Origin: JAEXNA01 sp050486105 | GTDB lineage: Bacteria > Vulcanimicrobiota > Xenobia > Xenobiales > JADMJV01 | Direction: 5' to 3' | Length of the DNA stretch: 17,773 nucleotides | Assembly: GCA_050486105.1 (NCBI GenBank) | Contig: JBJHCR010000107.1 | Location: 1-17,773, forward strand | Part shown: positions 7,754-15,659 of the stretch, one piece after another | How positions within the stretch are numbered: the first letter of the stretch is position 1 | How the letters are laid out: the number at the start of each line of letters is the position of its first letter | Notes under the pieces: generated by a model | What the model was told of the DNA's origin: nothing | The model's database searches: none | The model's input: only the letters and a program-made list of their open reading frames with translations | Program-made: the position numbers and the translations under genes

Positions 7754-8512
7754 TCAGTAGCGAGGGGCTACGCGGATGGAGAACTCGAAGTAGTCTGGAT
7801 TCGAAGTCTTTTCGTTTTGCAAAGTGCGCAGGGTCACTTGAACCAGTCTGGTGTTGTCAGCTGCCTCCCCAAGTCTTGGGTTTTCAGGGGTGAAGCTCTC
7901 CTCTCCATCCGAACCTCCAGCTCGACGAATGAACTTGACCTCGAAGCCACCGTGCTCGTCGAAAGCCTTACTCCCACCTTTCCCGATCCCTGAGACCGTT
8001 ACGTTTGCCAAGAGGACATTCTCGATTAAGGCCCGGCCGGTGTCAGGAGAGTGAAGGGCGGGGGGCATTTCGGCCAAAGCCGGAAGTCCGTTCTTGATGG
8101 GAAGTTCGGTGCGCCAGCGAAGGAGATGCCCGGTGATCTCACTGTTGGGAACCACCGTGTAGTGCAAGAAACTCACCCATCGGGGAACTCCATAGGGACT
8201 GATCTCAAAATTATCTCTTCCCTGATTGTCATGGGCGTAAGCGCTGACCGCAGTCAGTCCTGGGGCCTCGGATTCCTCCTCGGAATTGGGATAAGCTTGA
8301 AGGCTCGCTAGAGCCGTGGCCTGAAGATCTCGGCGAATAGTGGCTATCGCCGAGGCGAATCGCCCACCCACCAGATACGAGGAATAGGCTTTGGTTTGGG
8401 TGTTCTTGCTGACCACAAAAAGCGAAGTGAGTATGGCCAAAGTCACTGCCGCCAGGGCAAGATAGACGATCATCTCCAGCAGAGAGAAACCGCGTTCGGA
8501 CTTCAGCGCCAT
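7754..8512 (-). CDS. Minor prepilin, PilW/GspJ-like
   Basis: A 252-residue prepilin. A short leader (MALKSERG) is followed by FSLLEMIVYLALAAVTLAIL, with Gly at -1, Phe at +1 and Glu at +5. The mature protein, about 244 residues, has a helix with RFASAIATIRRDLQ after the membrane segment, as in PilW/GspJ, and ends in beta-like sequence (VQVTLRTLQ, FEFSIRVAPRY). The start ATG lies 10 bases inside the upstream prepilin gene, so the two are translationally coupled. It is the last gene of the second minor-pilin operon and meets the plus-strand secreted-protein gene tail to tail with 31 bases between; I see no terminator hairpin with a U-tract there. It is a counterpart of the PilW-like gene at 2330-3004 but too divergent for a recent duplication. 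Confidence 0.85.
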   Translation of the reverse strand: MALKSERGFSLLEMIVYLALAAVTLAILTSLFVVSKNTQTKAYSSYLVGGRFASAIATIRRDLQATALASLQAYPNSEEESEAPGLTAVSAYAHDNQGRDNFEISPYGVPRWVSFLHYTVVPNSEITGHLLRWRTELPIKNGLPALAEMPPALHSPDTGRALIENVLLANVTVSGIGKGGSKAFDEHGGFEVKFIRRAGGSDGEESFTPENPRLGEAADNTRLVQVTLRTLQNEKTSNPDYFEFSIRVAPRY

Positions 8513-8964
8513 ACCGGAACCTCCACTTCGAGAACTTTATTGTCCTCAGGATTGGTGGAGGACTCGCCCTCCTGCCGGTCGCCCCTGGCTTCCCTCCAAC
8601 TTATGGTGATCTTCACTAAGTCGGTGTCCTCGCTCCCGGCGCCAACGAAGCTGCCGTTCTGGTACTCGAGCACTTTATGGAACACCACCTGATGGAAGCG
8701 GCCGTTCAACCAGATCTCCGCCGGAGTATCGCTCTGGCTAACCCAAGCCTGGGGAGCCGGAGCTCCATACGGATGGGCCACGATCTCCTCGATCAAATTT
8801 TCCGCCAGGAACTGGGCCAAGACTCGATTGCGGGTCTGGGTTGAGTGATGAGTGCCGGTAGACATCACCGAAAAGAAGGTGAAAAAACCAAAGACGGCCA
8901 CCACCAAAGCGATCAGGACTTCAATGATGGAGAATGCTCGAGCAGCAGAACAACGAGACTTCAT
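8503..8964 (-). CDS. Minor prepilin, PilV/GspI-like
   Basis: A 153-residue prepilin from the ATG at 8964. The leader MKSRCSAARA precedes FSIIEVLIALVVAVFGFFTF, with Ala at -1, Phe at +1 and Glu at +5. A Gln/Asn-rich helix with ENLIEEIVAHPYG follows, resembling the region where PilV/GspI proteins carry ...AENxxxE.... The frame stays open upstream to 9165, but the chosen ATG forms an exact ATGA overlap (8961-8964) with the stop of the upstream 993-aa gene. It also places the leader correctly, so the longer version is rejected. With the downstream PilW-like and upstream PilX-like genes it forms a full minor-pilin or pseudopilin tip set. Confidence 0.85.
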   Translation of the reverse strand: MKSRCSAARAFSIIEVLIALVVAVFGFFTFFSVMSTGTHHSTQTRNRVLAQFLAENLIEEIVAHPYGAPAPQAWVSQSDTPAEIWLNGRFHQVVFHKVLEYQNGSFVGAGSEDTDLVKITISWREARGDRQEGESSTNPEDNKVLEVEVPVWR

Positions 8965-11942
8965 CTGGTCCAACCTTGAGCAGAGATGGTCTTCCGGTCT
9001 GGGCCGACATCGGCCCCCAAGCCGCTGGCGAAATCCCTGCCGTACTGCACCTCGGCTGCCCGAGACAACCAGTTTCCAGCGCTCGCCCTGGGGCGGTAGA
9101 GCGTGGCTCTGGAGAAAAACGGGACGTAGAGCAGGCGCTTGGCTCGAATGGGCCCGTTTAGACAAACGATAGTTCCCACAGTGTAGGTCGAAGCTATATC
9201 CACCTCGGACTGCGCCACGAACATCCCTGAGCAGACTTCCGGCGTCAAGAACCTGTCGTTGTATCCAATACTGATCCGATCAGCATAGATCAGTAGCCCA
9301 GGCACTTCTCGCAAATAACCTTCGGCCGCCCCATCTCGCGCCGCCCCTTCTAAGCGATTCAGCCAGTCTCGACCCGCATCCTTGAGGGGCTCTACGGCGG
9401 CTCCGAAGACGGACTCACCCTGGTCTTCGAATCCCACCAAACGGTCGAGCTGCGCGGTAACCTCGCTCACGATGCGGTCGGTAATTTCATTGAGAAATCG
9501 TCCACCTGGGATGAACTTCGTGGCGATCTCGGTGACCACAGCTTTGATGGTCGATTTGACAACTTGAGCCACCGCTTCAGTTATGCCCCGCTGCACCAAG
9601 TCCTGGACCAGATTCTCAAAGTTCACTGGGGTTAATCCAGGCAGACTGATTCCGCTAACCGCCCCGAGGGCCCGCGCCGGATCGATTTTTGGAATCATCG
9701 GTACGGAACCGATCCCCCCACTGGTGAAGGGCCACCAATCAGCCTGAAGATACAAATTCTCTCCCAGAGAGGCATTGAGAGCAGGGGTGTAGAGGTTGGT
9801 GAGCGCCTGAAAAATGGTGTTGAGGATGTTCCTCTCCGGTAACGGAATAGGAGTCGGAATGGGAATCGGGGGATTGAAAATCGTGGGGGGTATGATGGTC
9901 AACTGAAAGGTGGTGGCGTACTGAGCAAAATACGGCTCCCGTCGGTGAAACGGGCCACTGACTTTGGCCACGTTTGGGGCAACGGTGGACAAAAGGGGTG
10001 TGAGAACGGCGTTGAGGTCGGCCACCCCGGAGTTCGACTCGCCCAGCCATTCCACCAGATCTTCTAGTCCGGTCCCGGAAAAGGTGCCATAGGGCAAATC
10101 CACCTGACCGGTAGAAAAAATGGCACTACTGATGGGTCGTATCTGTCCCGGCCTCGAACCCACCAAGACCGACCCGTACATCGAAGTACCCGCGCATCGC
10201 AGGTCCCCGTCAACCAACAAGACCGCCCCTTCCTCCAAAAAGAGCCGGCCACAAGGACGAAAGGGATTGAGACTGTTGGAGTCGGGGTCGGGATCTGCCA
10301 GGGTGAGGTTTCCTCCCACTGACATGGCAGCGCCTTTCTGGATCCACAGATCTCCGGTGATCTCCATATTTCCGTCGAATCTTAAGGTCCGACCTCGGGG
10401 TACCGTCCAGGTCGCTCGCGACCGAAAGGGATCTCCAAAATCCCAGCCAGATTCGGGATTGTTGGTCCTGGAACCGAAATGAACAAGCCGGACCTCGGCG
10501 TACAGACGTCTAGCCACCCCTTCGAAATTTAAGGTTGCCGTGTCCCAAAGTATGCCTAGCATATTGGAAATAATGGCTGAATAGTTCCAACCTGAAGTGC
10601 CCGGTGGTCGGTTGTTTCGGAAGCCGTCATCGTCGGCTCGGGTGATCGGTTTAGACGATGGAGAGGCACTGCTCTCGACCTGCTCGATCGCCTCCTGACT
10701 ATGACGGCGAATCTCAGCCTCTACCTGAGAAAGCTCCATCTCCAATAAGAACAGTTCCCCCCGAGCCTTCTCCAGGGCAAGGAGAATAGCCGTCCTTCGG
10801 GCTGGGACACTCTCGTTGGCAAGCTCAGCCTCCAAGGCCTCAATTTCATCGTTTTTTTCCTGGATGGCGTCGCCGAGTTCCATCGCCTGTGTGCTCAGGT
10901 CTCTCCCTCGCTGAACGCTTTCTTTAGTCCCTTGGGTGAAGCTCTGTCCGTCTGCCGGGTAGGGCACGTGAAAGAAGAACTCGGTGAGCCCACTGATCGG
11001 GAACTGAGGCACAGTTTGGGAGACGGACGGGATGGTAGGCATAGGAAAGGCGAAAGCCTGTTCCATGGTGAGACTCAACTCATCCCTGCTTCCCCAGAAC
11101 AGGCTCAGAGCGCTTCCCACCGTATCGAGCACCTTCCCCTTCACTTGAGCGGTCTTATTCCCGCTCCCTGAAGCTGTGATCAACTCATTGCGGGCCTGCT
11201 CCAACCCGATTCGTAGGTCCTCGGCATAAGGTTTAATAGGGGGAGGGCCCACGTAAGCGATGGCTAGGCCGTCTCCTTTGTCCACAGCCGCAGCCGGCGA
11301 GGCAGCGTAGATCGCCCCGTAGGCCAAGTGGCCCACCGAAATATTCTCTCCACCGTAGATCAGAGCGGGTACCCCCGAGAAGGCCCGAGGGGCCTCTCGC
11401 TCATCCTCAAAAGTGGGATTGCTCCAGCCGTATACCTCTTCAAGTTCGATCTCACCATTCGGGGCATAGGCGGCAAAGGAAGCGCTGCTATGACTCACGG
11501 TCCTAACTTTAAGCCGTCCGAAGATCTGCAAGGTGGGGTCCAGCGTCCTCGGAGTGATGGTAACCTCGTCGCACCCTGGAGGAAACTCGGTCTCCGGACC
11601 CACAGACAGATCCGGAAGGCCGGCCCAAAACTCGGAATAAAGGCCAGGGGTAAGGTCCGCCTCCTGCACCACTTCGATGCGACCGCGAACCTTCACCTTA
11701 GAGGGGTCGAACTCCGAATAGCCAAGCTGCTCAGCCAGGGCAAACCGCAGACCCTGGGCGAACTCTAGGTCGGCCGCACCCCGCGTCACATTGCGGCTCA
11801 CGGTGACTTGCTGGTGATGCATGGCTGCCACCAGGGTGATCAAGATCGTCAGGATGGCGAAAACCATAGCTATCAGATTTCCAGCCTGTATCCTTCGACG
11901 AATTCTCCAATTCACAACAGTAAGAGTTTCTTCCCGGGACAA
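8961..11942 (-). CDS. Very large PilX/GspK-like membrane-anchored protein
   Basis: A 993-residue protein with a basic N-terminus (NWRIRRRIQAG) and one hydrophobic helix at about 21-41, then a polar helix, as in PilX/GspK proteins without Glu at +5. The large remainder is predicted extracytoplasmic. It contains a charged coiled coil at about 353-423 (EKNDEIEALEAELANE..., LEMELSQVEAEI), and at about 512-590 short beta repeats with MEITGDLWIQKGAAMSVGGN, like bactofilin or beta-solenoid rungs. A C-terminal part repeats that theme (LLIYADRISIG..., GTIVCLNGPI). The start appears to be TTG at 11942 with an AGGGG site four bases upstream; GTG at 11915 is an alternative without a good site. It is the first gene of the second minor-pilin operon and overlaps the next by 4 bases. 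Family assignment rests on the N-terminus and context; the passenger is unrecognised. Confidence 0.72.
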   Translation of the reverse strand: MSREETLTVVNWRIRRRIQAGNLIAMVFAILTILITLVAAMHHQQVTVSRNVTRGAADLEFAQGLRFALAEQLGYSEFDPSKVKVRGRIEVVQEADLTPGLYSEFWAGLPDLSVGPETEFPPGCDEVTITPRTLDPTLQIFGRLKVRTVSHSSASFAAYAPNGEIELEEVYGWSNPTFEDEREAPRAFSGVPALIYGGENISVGHLAYGAIYAASPAAAVDKGDGLAIAYVGPPPIKPYAEDLRIGLEQARNELITASGSGNKTAQVKGKVLDTVGSALSLFWGSRDELSLTMEQAFAFPMPTIPSVSQTVPQFPISGLTEFFFHVPYPADGQSFTQGTKESVQRGRDLSTQAMELGDAIQEKNDEIEALEAELANESVPARRTAILLALEKARGELFLLEMELSQVEAEIRRHSQEAIEQVESSASPSSKPITRADDDGFRNNRPPGTSGWNYSAIISNMLGILWDTATLNFEGVARRLYAEVRLVHFGSRTNNPESGWDFGDPFRSRATWTVPRGRTLRFDGNMEITGDLWIQKGAAMSVGGNLTLADPDPDSNSLNPFRPCGRLFLEEGAVLLVDGDLRCAGTSMYGSVLVGSRPGQIRPISSAIFSTGQVDLPYGTFSGTGLEDLVEWLGESNSGVADLNAVLTPLLSTVAPNVAKVSGPFHRREPYFAQYATTFQLTIIPPTIFNPPIPIPTPIPLPERNILNTIFQALTNLYTPALNASLGENLYLQADWWPFTSGGIGSVPMIPKIDPARALGAVSGISLPGLTPVNFENLVQDLVQRGITEAVAQVVKSTIKAVVTEIATKFIPGGRFLNEITDRIVSEVTAQLDRLVGFEDQGESVFGAAVEPLKDAGRDWLNRLEGAARDGAAEGYLREVPGLLIYADRISIGYNDRFLTPEVCSGMFVAQSEVDIASTYTVGTIVCLNGPIRAKRLLYVPFFSRATLYRPRASAGNWLSRAAEVQYGRDFASGLGADVGPDRKTISAQGWTR

Positions 11943-12005
11943 ATTACCCCTCTGAACCCCCAGCCTATCAGCGACAAAGTGAGTCTGTCGGGTCTAGGTT
12001 CGTCT

Positions 12006-12027
12006 GACTCGAGCAAGACTCGAGCAA
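12006..12027. repeat. Perfect 11-bp tandem repeat, possible operator
   Basis: GACTCGAGCAA occurs twice head to tail (12006-12016 and 12017-12027). Each copy contains the palindrome CTCGAG, and 11-bp spacing puts the copies on the same DNA face. It lies between two divergent operons, 67 bases upstream of the -35 at 12094, a normal place for a regulator site. Confidence 0.45.
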
Positions 12028-12093
12028 ATGGAGTGGGAGAAGAAGCCCTTGAGAATCCGTTCAAATGGGGTCCGGGCACCGAAAAAAAGGATA

Positions 12094-12123
12094 TTGACGT
12101 GGTGTTTACATCATTTCAATAAT
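12094..12123 (+). promoter_or_regulatory. Promoter for the putative effector operon
   Basis: TTGACG (12094-12099) and AATAAT (12118-12123) are separated by 18 bases. Each differs from the sigma70 consensus at one base. Predicted transcription starts near 12130, about 65 bases before the GTG start at 12196. It sits in a local AT-rich dip. Confidence 0.55.
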
Positions 12124-12195
12124 GAAAATCCAAAGTCCATCTCCTTACTACAGGTCTGGCCTAATCTGACCCTATCAACCGCCGGAGCATAGTCC

Positions 12196-12888
12196 GTGAG
12201 CACACTTCTCATTGAAAAAAACACCACATCAAGAGGTCTTGACCTACTCATTTCTCAACTGACCACGGGGGAAACCGCAGACTGGCGATCCTGGTACCAG
12301 GCTGCTCTCGAACAGTTGGAAATAGATGATTCCCTGGACCCTCAGACTACCGACCGACTGATGGACGCTCTCCTCGATGCCGAGACCGCTCTCCAAGAGG
12401 GCCGCTCTGAAGAGCCCTCCTTGCAGAGAGTTGTGGACTTGTACACCCAGGGGCGTCAAGGGTCACGCCTCCAATCGAGTTGGTTGCGACGCGCCGAAGC
12501 TCTCGCCAACGAGGACCTGGAGACAGAAACCTGGATCGATCTTCAGGAAGCTCTCGAACTCCTCCAGCAAGGAGACGTCGAATCCACCGAATCTTGGCTG
12601 GAGGAAACCACGGCAAATCTTATCGCTGTTTGGCACGAGTACGAGAATCTCAGCATTCTCGATGAAGAAATCACCTGTGAAACCGTGCTCGGACACCGCT
12701 TCCTCCGTGACGGGGTAGAGTTCTGGCTGGAGGCCCTGGACCTACTCAAAGAAGGTCTGACCGAGAACTTCGACTCTCAAACTATTCTCGACAGAGCCCG
12801 ACAGGGACAGCGACGTCTGGTATTGCTGCAGATCATCGAAGAAGAGAACGCCTTAGCGCGAGAGCGCTACTTCGCGAACTGGAATTAG
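12196..12888 (+). CDS. Acidic all-helical repeat protein, possible effector chaperone
   Basis: A 230-residue protein with no signal peptide or membrane segment. It begins at GTG 12196, with GGAG (12184-12187) eight bases upstream. It is strongly acidic and Leu/Glu-rich throughout, so almost certainly all-helical. A loose repeat appears four times: DLLISQLTTGE near 16-26, DAETALQEGR near 61-70, EALELLQQGD near 118-127 and EALDLLKEGL near 179-188. Each is a short helix ending in a Gly turn followed by a second helix. I do not recognise the family. It is the first gene of a tight operon, 18 bases before a large signal-less protein. Small acidic helical proteins encoded directly before effectors are often dedicated chaperones or adaptors (type III chaperones, type VI adaptors), so that role is suggested. 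It is longer than class I type III chaperones, and a structural or regulatory protein is equally possible. Confidence 0.7.
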   Translation: MSTLLIEKNTTSRGLDLLISQLTTGETADWRSWYQAALEQLEIDDSLDPQTTDRLMDALLDAETALQEGRSEEPSLQRVVDLYTQGRQGSRLQSSWLRRAEALANEDLETETWIDLQEALELLQQGDVESTESWLEETTANLIAVWHEYENLSILDEEITCETVLGHRFLRDGVEFWLEALDLLKEGLTENFDSQTILDRARQGQRRLVLLQIIEEENALARERYFANWN

Positions 12889-12906
12889 GAGATTGGTGAA
12901 ACTAAG

Positions 12907-15582
12907 ATGACTGTAGTATCCGGCAATAATAGTGACCGACCTCGCCGTGCCGAAGCGGTGGCGCGCAAGAAGCGCCCCTCCATAAGCTCATCCAAGAAGG
13001 CCATTCGGAACGGAACTTCCGAGCGCACTCTCAAATCGACAGCTCCGACTGAGAGCAGCACCGGCTCGGTAAGCTCGGTTAGACGGCCCTCTATATTGGA
13101 GCGCTCCTCCACGGCAGTGCCGTCGAATCCTCAAGCAGCCCGAGAACTCAACAGAGAGCAGGCCTCAGTCTCTCGACGCTTGACGGGAGATCGACCCAAT
13201 TCCGAAGACCTGCCCCTCTCTGCAAGAGTTGCGTTGTCTTCCACCGGCAGTTCGACTCCTTCGGATTCGGAGAACGGATTGTTCCAAGGTCTCAGAGACG
13301 GGGTCGGGGGCCTGGTGGACCGCATCAGCGGGGGCATCGAAGAAATCGCGGATCGGGCCAGAACAAACCTCGAAGACAGTCGCGAACGACAAGCCGAAGC
13401 TCAACGGGAAGCAGAACAGGCTTATGCCCAGTTCTCTCAAGACCCCACTGCTCTGCGCGATCAGATTCGGGAGGACGGCTTGGGCGGTTTCTCCGACGCT
13501 GAGCGCCTGGCCATCTCACAGCTCGCAGAAGAGAATTCCGTGGTCGGTCAAGCCGCCTCAGCCACGGTTCGTTCGGAAATCGAAGAGCTCGAGAATTTTG
13601 AGCAGATCCGGACCGACCTCGGAAGCCAGCGTTTGATCAACCAGTTCGCCACTGAAGAGGACCAGGAGCGCCTAGGAGAGATCGTGCAAGATCATCTCAG
13701 CTCCACCCTCGAGCGCCACGTCCAGCAGCAGCACGAGGCTGGGGCACGGGGTGATACCCAAGCAGATAGAGCCGTGGACAATCTGATCTCCGATGCCGAA
13801 GATATCGCTCGAACCCACCCGGCTCTAGCCCCTCGCCTGCTCGATGATCTCAACTCTGTGTTGGAGTCCTCAAACGACGATCTCACTCAGGTGAGGCGCA
13901 ACGACGATAACTGGGCGCAACGCCGGGTGCACGACGCTTCAGGGCTCGCTCGCGCTACCTTTGGAGGAGCAGCCGACGGCCTCCGGCACGCTGTCAGATT
14001 TTCTGGGCAAGCCTTGGACCTCCCTCAAAGACTGGGCTCCAGAGCGGCCACCGCTGCGGTGAGTTTCGGTGGGGATAGGGCCGCTAACGTGCTCGATTCC
14101 TTGGGTGCCGAGACCCTAGCCGCTGGCGTGAGGAGTGGCTCAGAGGCCGTCTCCGGCGGGATTCAGGCTGCCTCAGACTTCAGCTCGAACATCACTCAAG
14201 ATGTGTTCACCGGCGTGGGCGAGGGGCTGGGAGTGGCGGTGGATGGCCTTGGAGAAGTGGTGGCCAATCCCGTCGGAACCGCCCAGGGCTTAGCCCAAAT
14301 CTCCAACGCCGCCAACCCCTTCACCTTGCCCATCTCGGTGATTCAAAACGGCGGTTCCATCACTGAGGCCGTTCAGCAGCGACACGAGGTCTTGGGAGGG
14401 CTGGTCGAAGGGCTTAGCGCCGGAGTTCGACAGACCAATGAAGAGCACGGGGCGGTAGCCGCCACCGCCCACGCGGTGTTCGATGTGGTCACCACTGTTG
14501 GAACCGGAGGCACGGTCGCTGGAGCCAGGGGCGCCGGCCTGGCGGGTCGACTGGCGAACCTGGGTCGACGGGGAGCAGGCTTCGCGGATGAATTGGGAAC
14601 GGCCGGACGGCTGGGAGACGATCTCGCTCGGGTTGGAACACGGCTCGGAGATGACGCAGCGGCTCTGGGGGGCAGATTGGGCGACGCCTCGCCGTTGGGC
14701 CGAGCCGACGACCTCGCCGCCGGAGGCCGAGGCGGTCCGCGCCTTGCCGACGACTCCCCCAACGCGAGTCCTGCGGGGAGCAGGCCTCGCGACGGTCAGC
14801 CCGACAACGTTTGGCGCCCGGACAACGACCCCGCGGCCATCGATCCTTTCAACCCTCAGGTTCGCTCCCAGGTCAGAAGCCCGGATTTCCACGCCGATCC
14901 AGGTTATCAGAACGCGCTAAACCGTTCCATTGACGATTTCGCGCAGCGCCCTCCGCGCTCGCTGGGAGAAGCTCTGGACAACTTGACCAGTTCCGAGATC
15001 GCTGCCTGGCGTCGAGGCCAGAATCCAGGCGAGCCGTTTTTTGCACCCAGAGGAAGCGAAGGGTCGATCTTTACCCCGGTCACCGGACGTTACGCCGATG
15101 CGACCGGCCCCTGGGGGAATTTTCGTGCTCGGGTCGAGGACCTCTTAGCGAATCGGCCAGGAGTGACCACCAGTCATCGAGCCGGTGCCGGCGAAATAGC
15201 GGCCACGGAGTTTATTCGCAATCTCCCCGGCAGTAGTAGTCGCAACCCTGTGATCATTCATTCCTCTAATTCCTCTTCGGCTCGATTCGTGGATCTCGCC
15301 GAGAGCGCTTATCACCGTGCCCTCCAGCCGGGAACGAGCTTGGCGGACACGGTCAGGGCGGTGGGAGAAGTCAACTGGTATCTAGCCCAGTCCACCCCGT
15401 TCGGTCGAGGCAGCGCCGCGGCAGCCGAGGTTATCTCCCGTGGGATTCTCGATGCTCGAGGAATTCGCTCTTCTGCCTATCGTCCCGGAGTGGTACCGGA
15501 TCTCGAGGCGTTCGTTACCCCTTTGAACACGTTTGTGAACCGATACCAACACTTTTTCGAGCGTCCTCCCACTCTCGGTTGA
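12907..15582 (+). CDS. Putative polymorphic-toxin or secreted effector protein
   Basis: An 891-residue protein without a signal peptide; ATG at 12907 with GGTGA seven bases upstream. Residues 1-120 are Ser/Thr/Arg-rich and disordered, like N-terminal secretion or translocation signals of type III-type effectors. Residues 130-340 are helical with coiled-coil character (SRERQAEAQREAEQ, SEIEELENFEQI). Residues 345-560 are Gly/Ala-rich with amphipathic segments (GEGLGVAVDGLGEVVANPV, GGLVEGLSAGV, VGTGGTVAGARGAG), similar to pre-toxin linkers of polymorphic toxins. Short GRLGDD-type repeats fill 567-607, then a Pro/Asp-rich disordered hinge to about 660. A compact domain occupies 660-891 and includes WYLAQSTPFGRGSAAAAEV at 824-842. 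This layout of delivery part, linker and C-terminal tip fits a modular toxin or effector. A possible chaperone gene precedes it and a small membrane-protein gene follows 74 bases later. No catalytic motif is intact enough to name an activity. A structural scaffold is the main alternative. Confidence 0.8.
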   Translation: MTVVSGNNSDRPRRAEAVARKKRPSISSSKKAIRNGTSERTLKSTAPTESSTGSVSSVRRPSILERSSTAVPSNPQAARELNREQASVSRRLTGDRPNSEDLPLSARVALSSTGSSTPSDSENGLFQGLRDGVGGLVDRISGGIEEIADRARTNLEDSRERQAEAQREAEQAYAQFSQDPTALRDQIREDGLGGFSDAERLAISQLAEENSVVGQAASATVRSEIEELENFEQIRTDLGSQRLINQFATEEDQERLGEIVQDHLSSTLERHVQQQHEAGARGDTQADRAVDNLISDAEDIARTHPALAPRLLDDLNSVLESSNDDLTQVRRNDDNWAQRRVHDASGLARATFGGAADGLRHAVRFSGQALDLPQRLGSRAATAAVSFGGDRAANVLDSLGAETLAAGVRSGSEAVSGGIQAASDFSSNITQDVFTGVGEGLGVAVDGLGEVVANPVGTAQGLAQISNAANPFTLPISVIQNGGSITEAVQQRHEVLGGLVEGLSAGVRQTNEEHGAVAATAHAVFDVVTTVGTGGTVAGARGAGLAGRLANLGRRGAGFADELGTAGRLGDDLARVGTRLGDDAAALGGRLGDASPLGRADDLAAGGRGGPRLADDSPNASPAGSRPRDGQPDNVWRPDNDPAAIDPFNPQVRSQVRSPDFHADPGYQNALNRSIDDFAQRPPRSLGEALDNLTSSEIAAWRRGQNPGEPFFAPRGSEGSIFTPVTGRYADATGPWGNFRARVEDLLANRPGVTTSHRAGAGEIAATEFIRNLPGSSSRNPVIIHSSNSSSARFVDLAESAYHRALQPGTSLADTVRAVGEVNWYLAQSTPFGRGSAAAAEVISRGILDARGIRSSAYRPGVVPDLEAFVTPLNTFVNRYQHFFERPPTLG
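14605..14727 (+). repeat. GRLGDD-type tandem repeats in the 891-aa protein
   Basis: Residues 567-607 contain four imperfect units of 10-11 residues: GRLGDDLARV, GTRLGDDAAAL, GGRLGDASPL and GRADDLAAGG. They join the Gly/Ala-rich linker to the Asp/Pro-rich hinge before the C-terminal domain. The DNA copies differ enough to be older than a fresh slippage event. Confidence 0.6.
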
Positions 15583-15643
15583 ACCGCACCAGGGCCCGAG
15601 AAGATGGGCTGAGTCTTAAAGCTGGTGAACCCCAAAAGCCCCT

Positions 15644-15659
15644 AGGAGATAAACTCATG
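15644..15659 (+). promoter_or_regulatory. Ribosome binding site deciding the start at 15657
   Basis: AGGAG (15644-15648) lies eight bases before ATG at 15657. It selects this start over the in-frame TTG at 15579, which overlaps the stop of the upstream gene and would add 26 residues with no family support. Confidence 0.65.

Larger units (their letters stand above)
11943..12195. other. Divergent intergenic region with tandem repeat and promoter
   Basis: This 253-base region separates the second minor-pilin operon (minus) from the putative effector operon (plus). It contains a perfect 11-bp tandem repeat at 12006-12027 and a good plus-strand promoter at 12094-12123. No convincing minus-strand promoter was found. 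A plus-strand frame across 11808-12122 is not supported as a gene. Confidence 0.5.

Noticed and set aside
8965..9165. 67-residue N-terminal extension of the PilV-like prepilin
   Set aside because: It lies wholly inside the 993-aa gene and would bury the prepilin leader; the ATGA overlap gives a clean start.
11808..12122. Plus-strand frame across the start of the 993-aa gene and the intergenic region
   Set aside because: It overlaps the N-terminus of a well-supported gene on the other strand and crosses the promoter at 12094.
14290..14892. Long minus-strand frames opposite the Gly/Ala-rich linker
   Set aside because: They are mirror frames created by the GC-rich codon pattern of the linker; no ribosome sites or family features.
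15579..15656. TTG start extending the small membrane-type protein
   Set aside because: It overlaps the previous stop codon and lacks a ribosome site, whereas ATG at 15657 has AGGAG.
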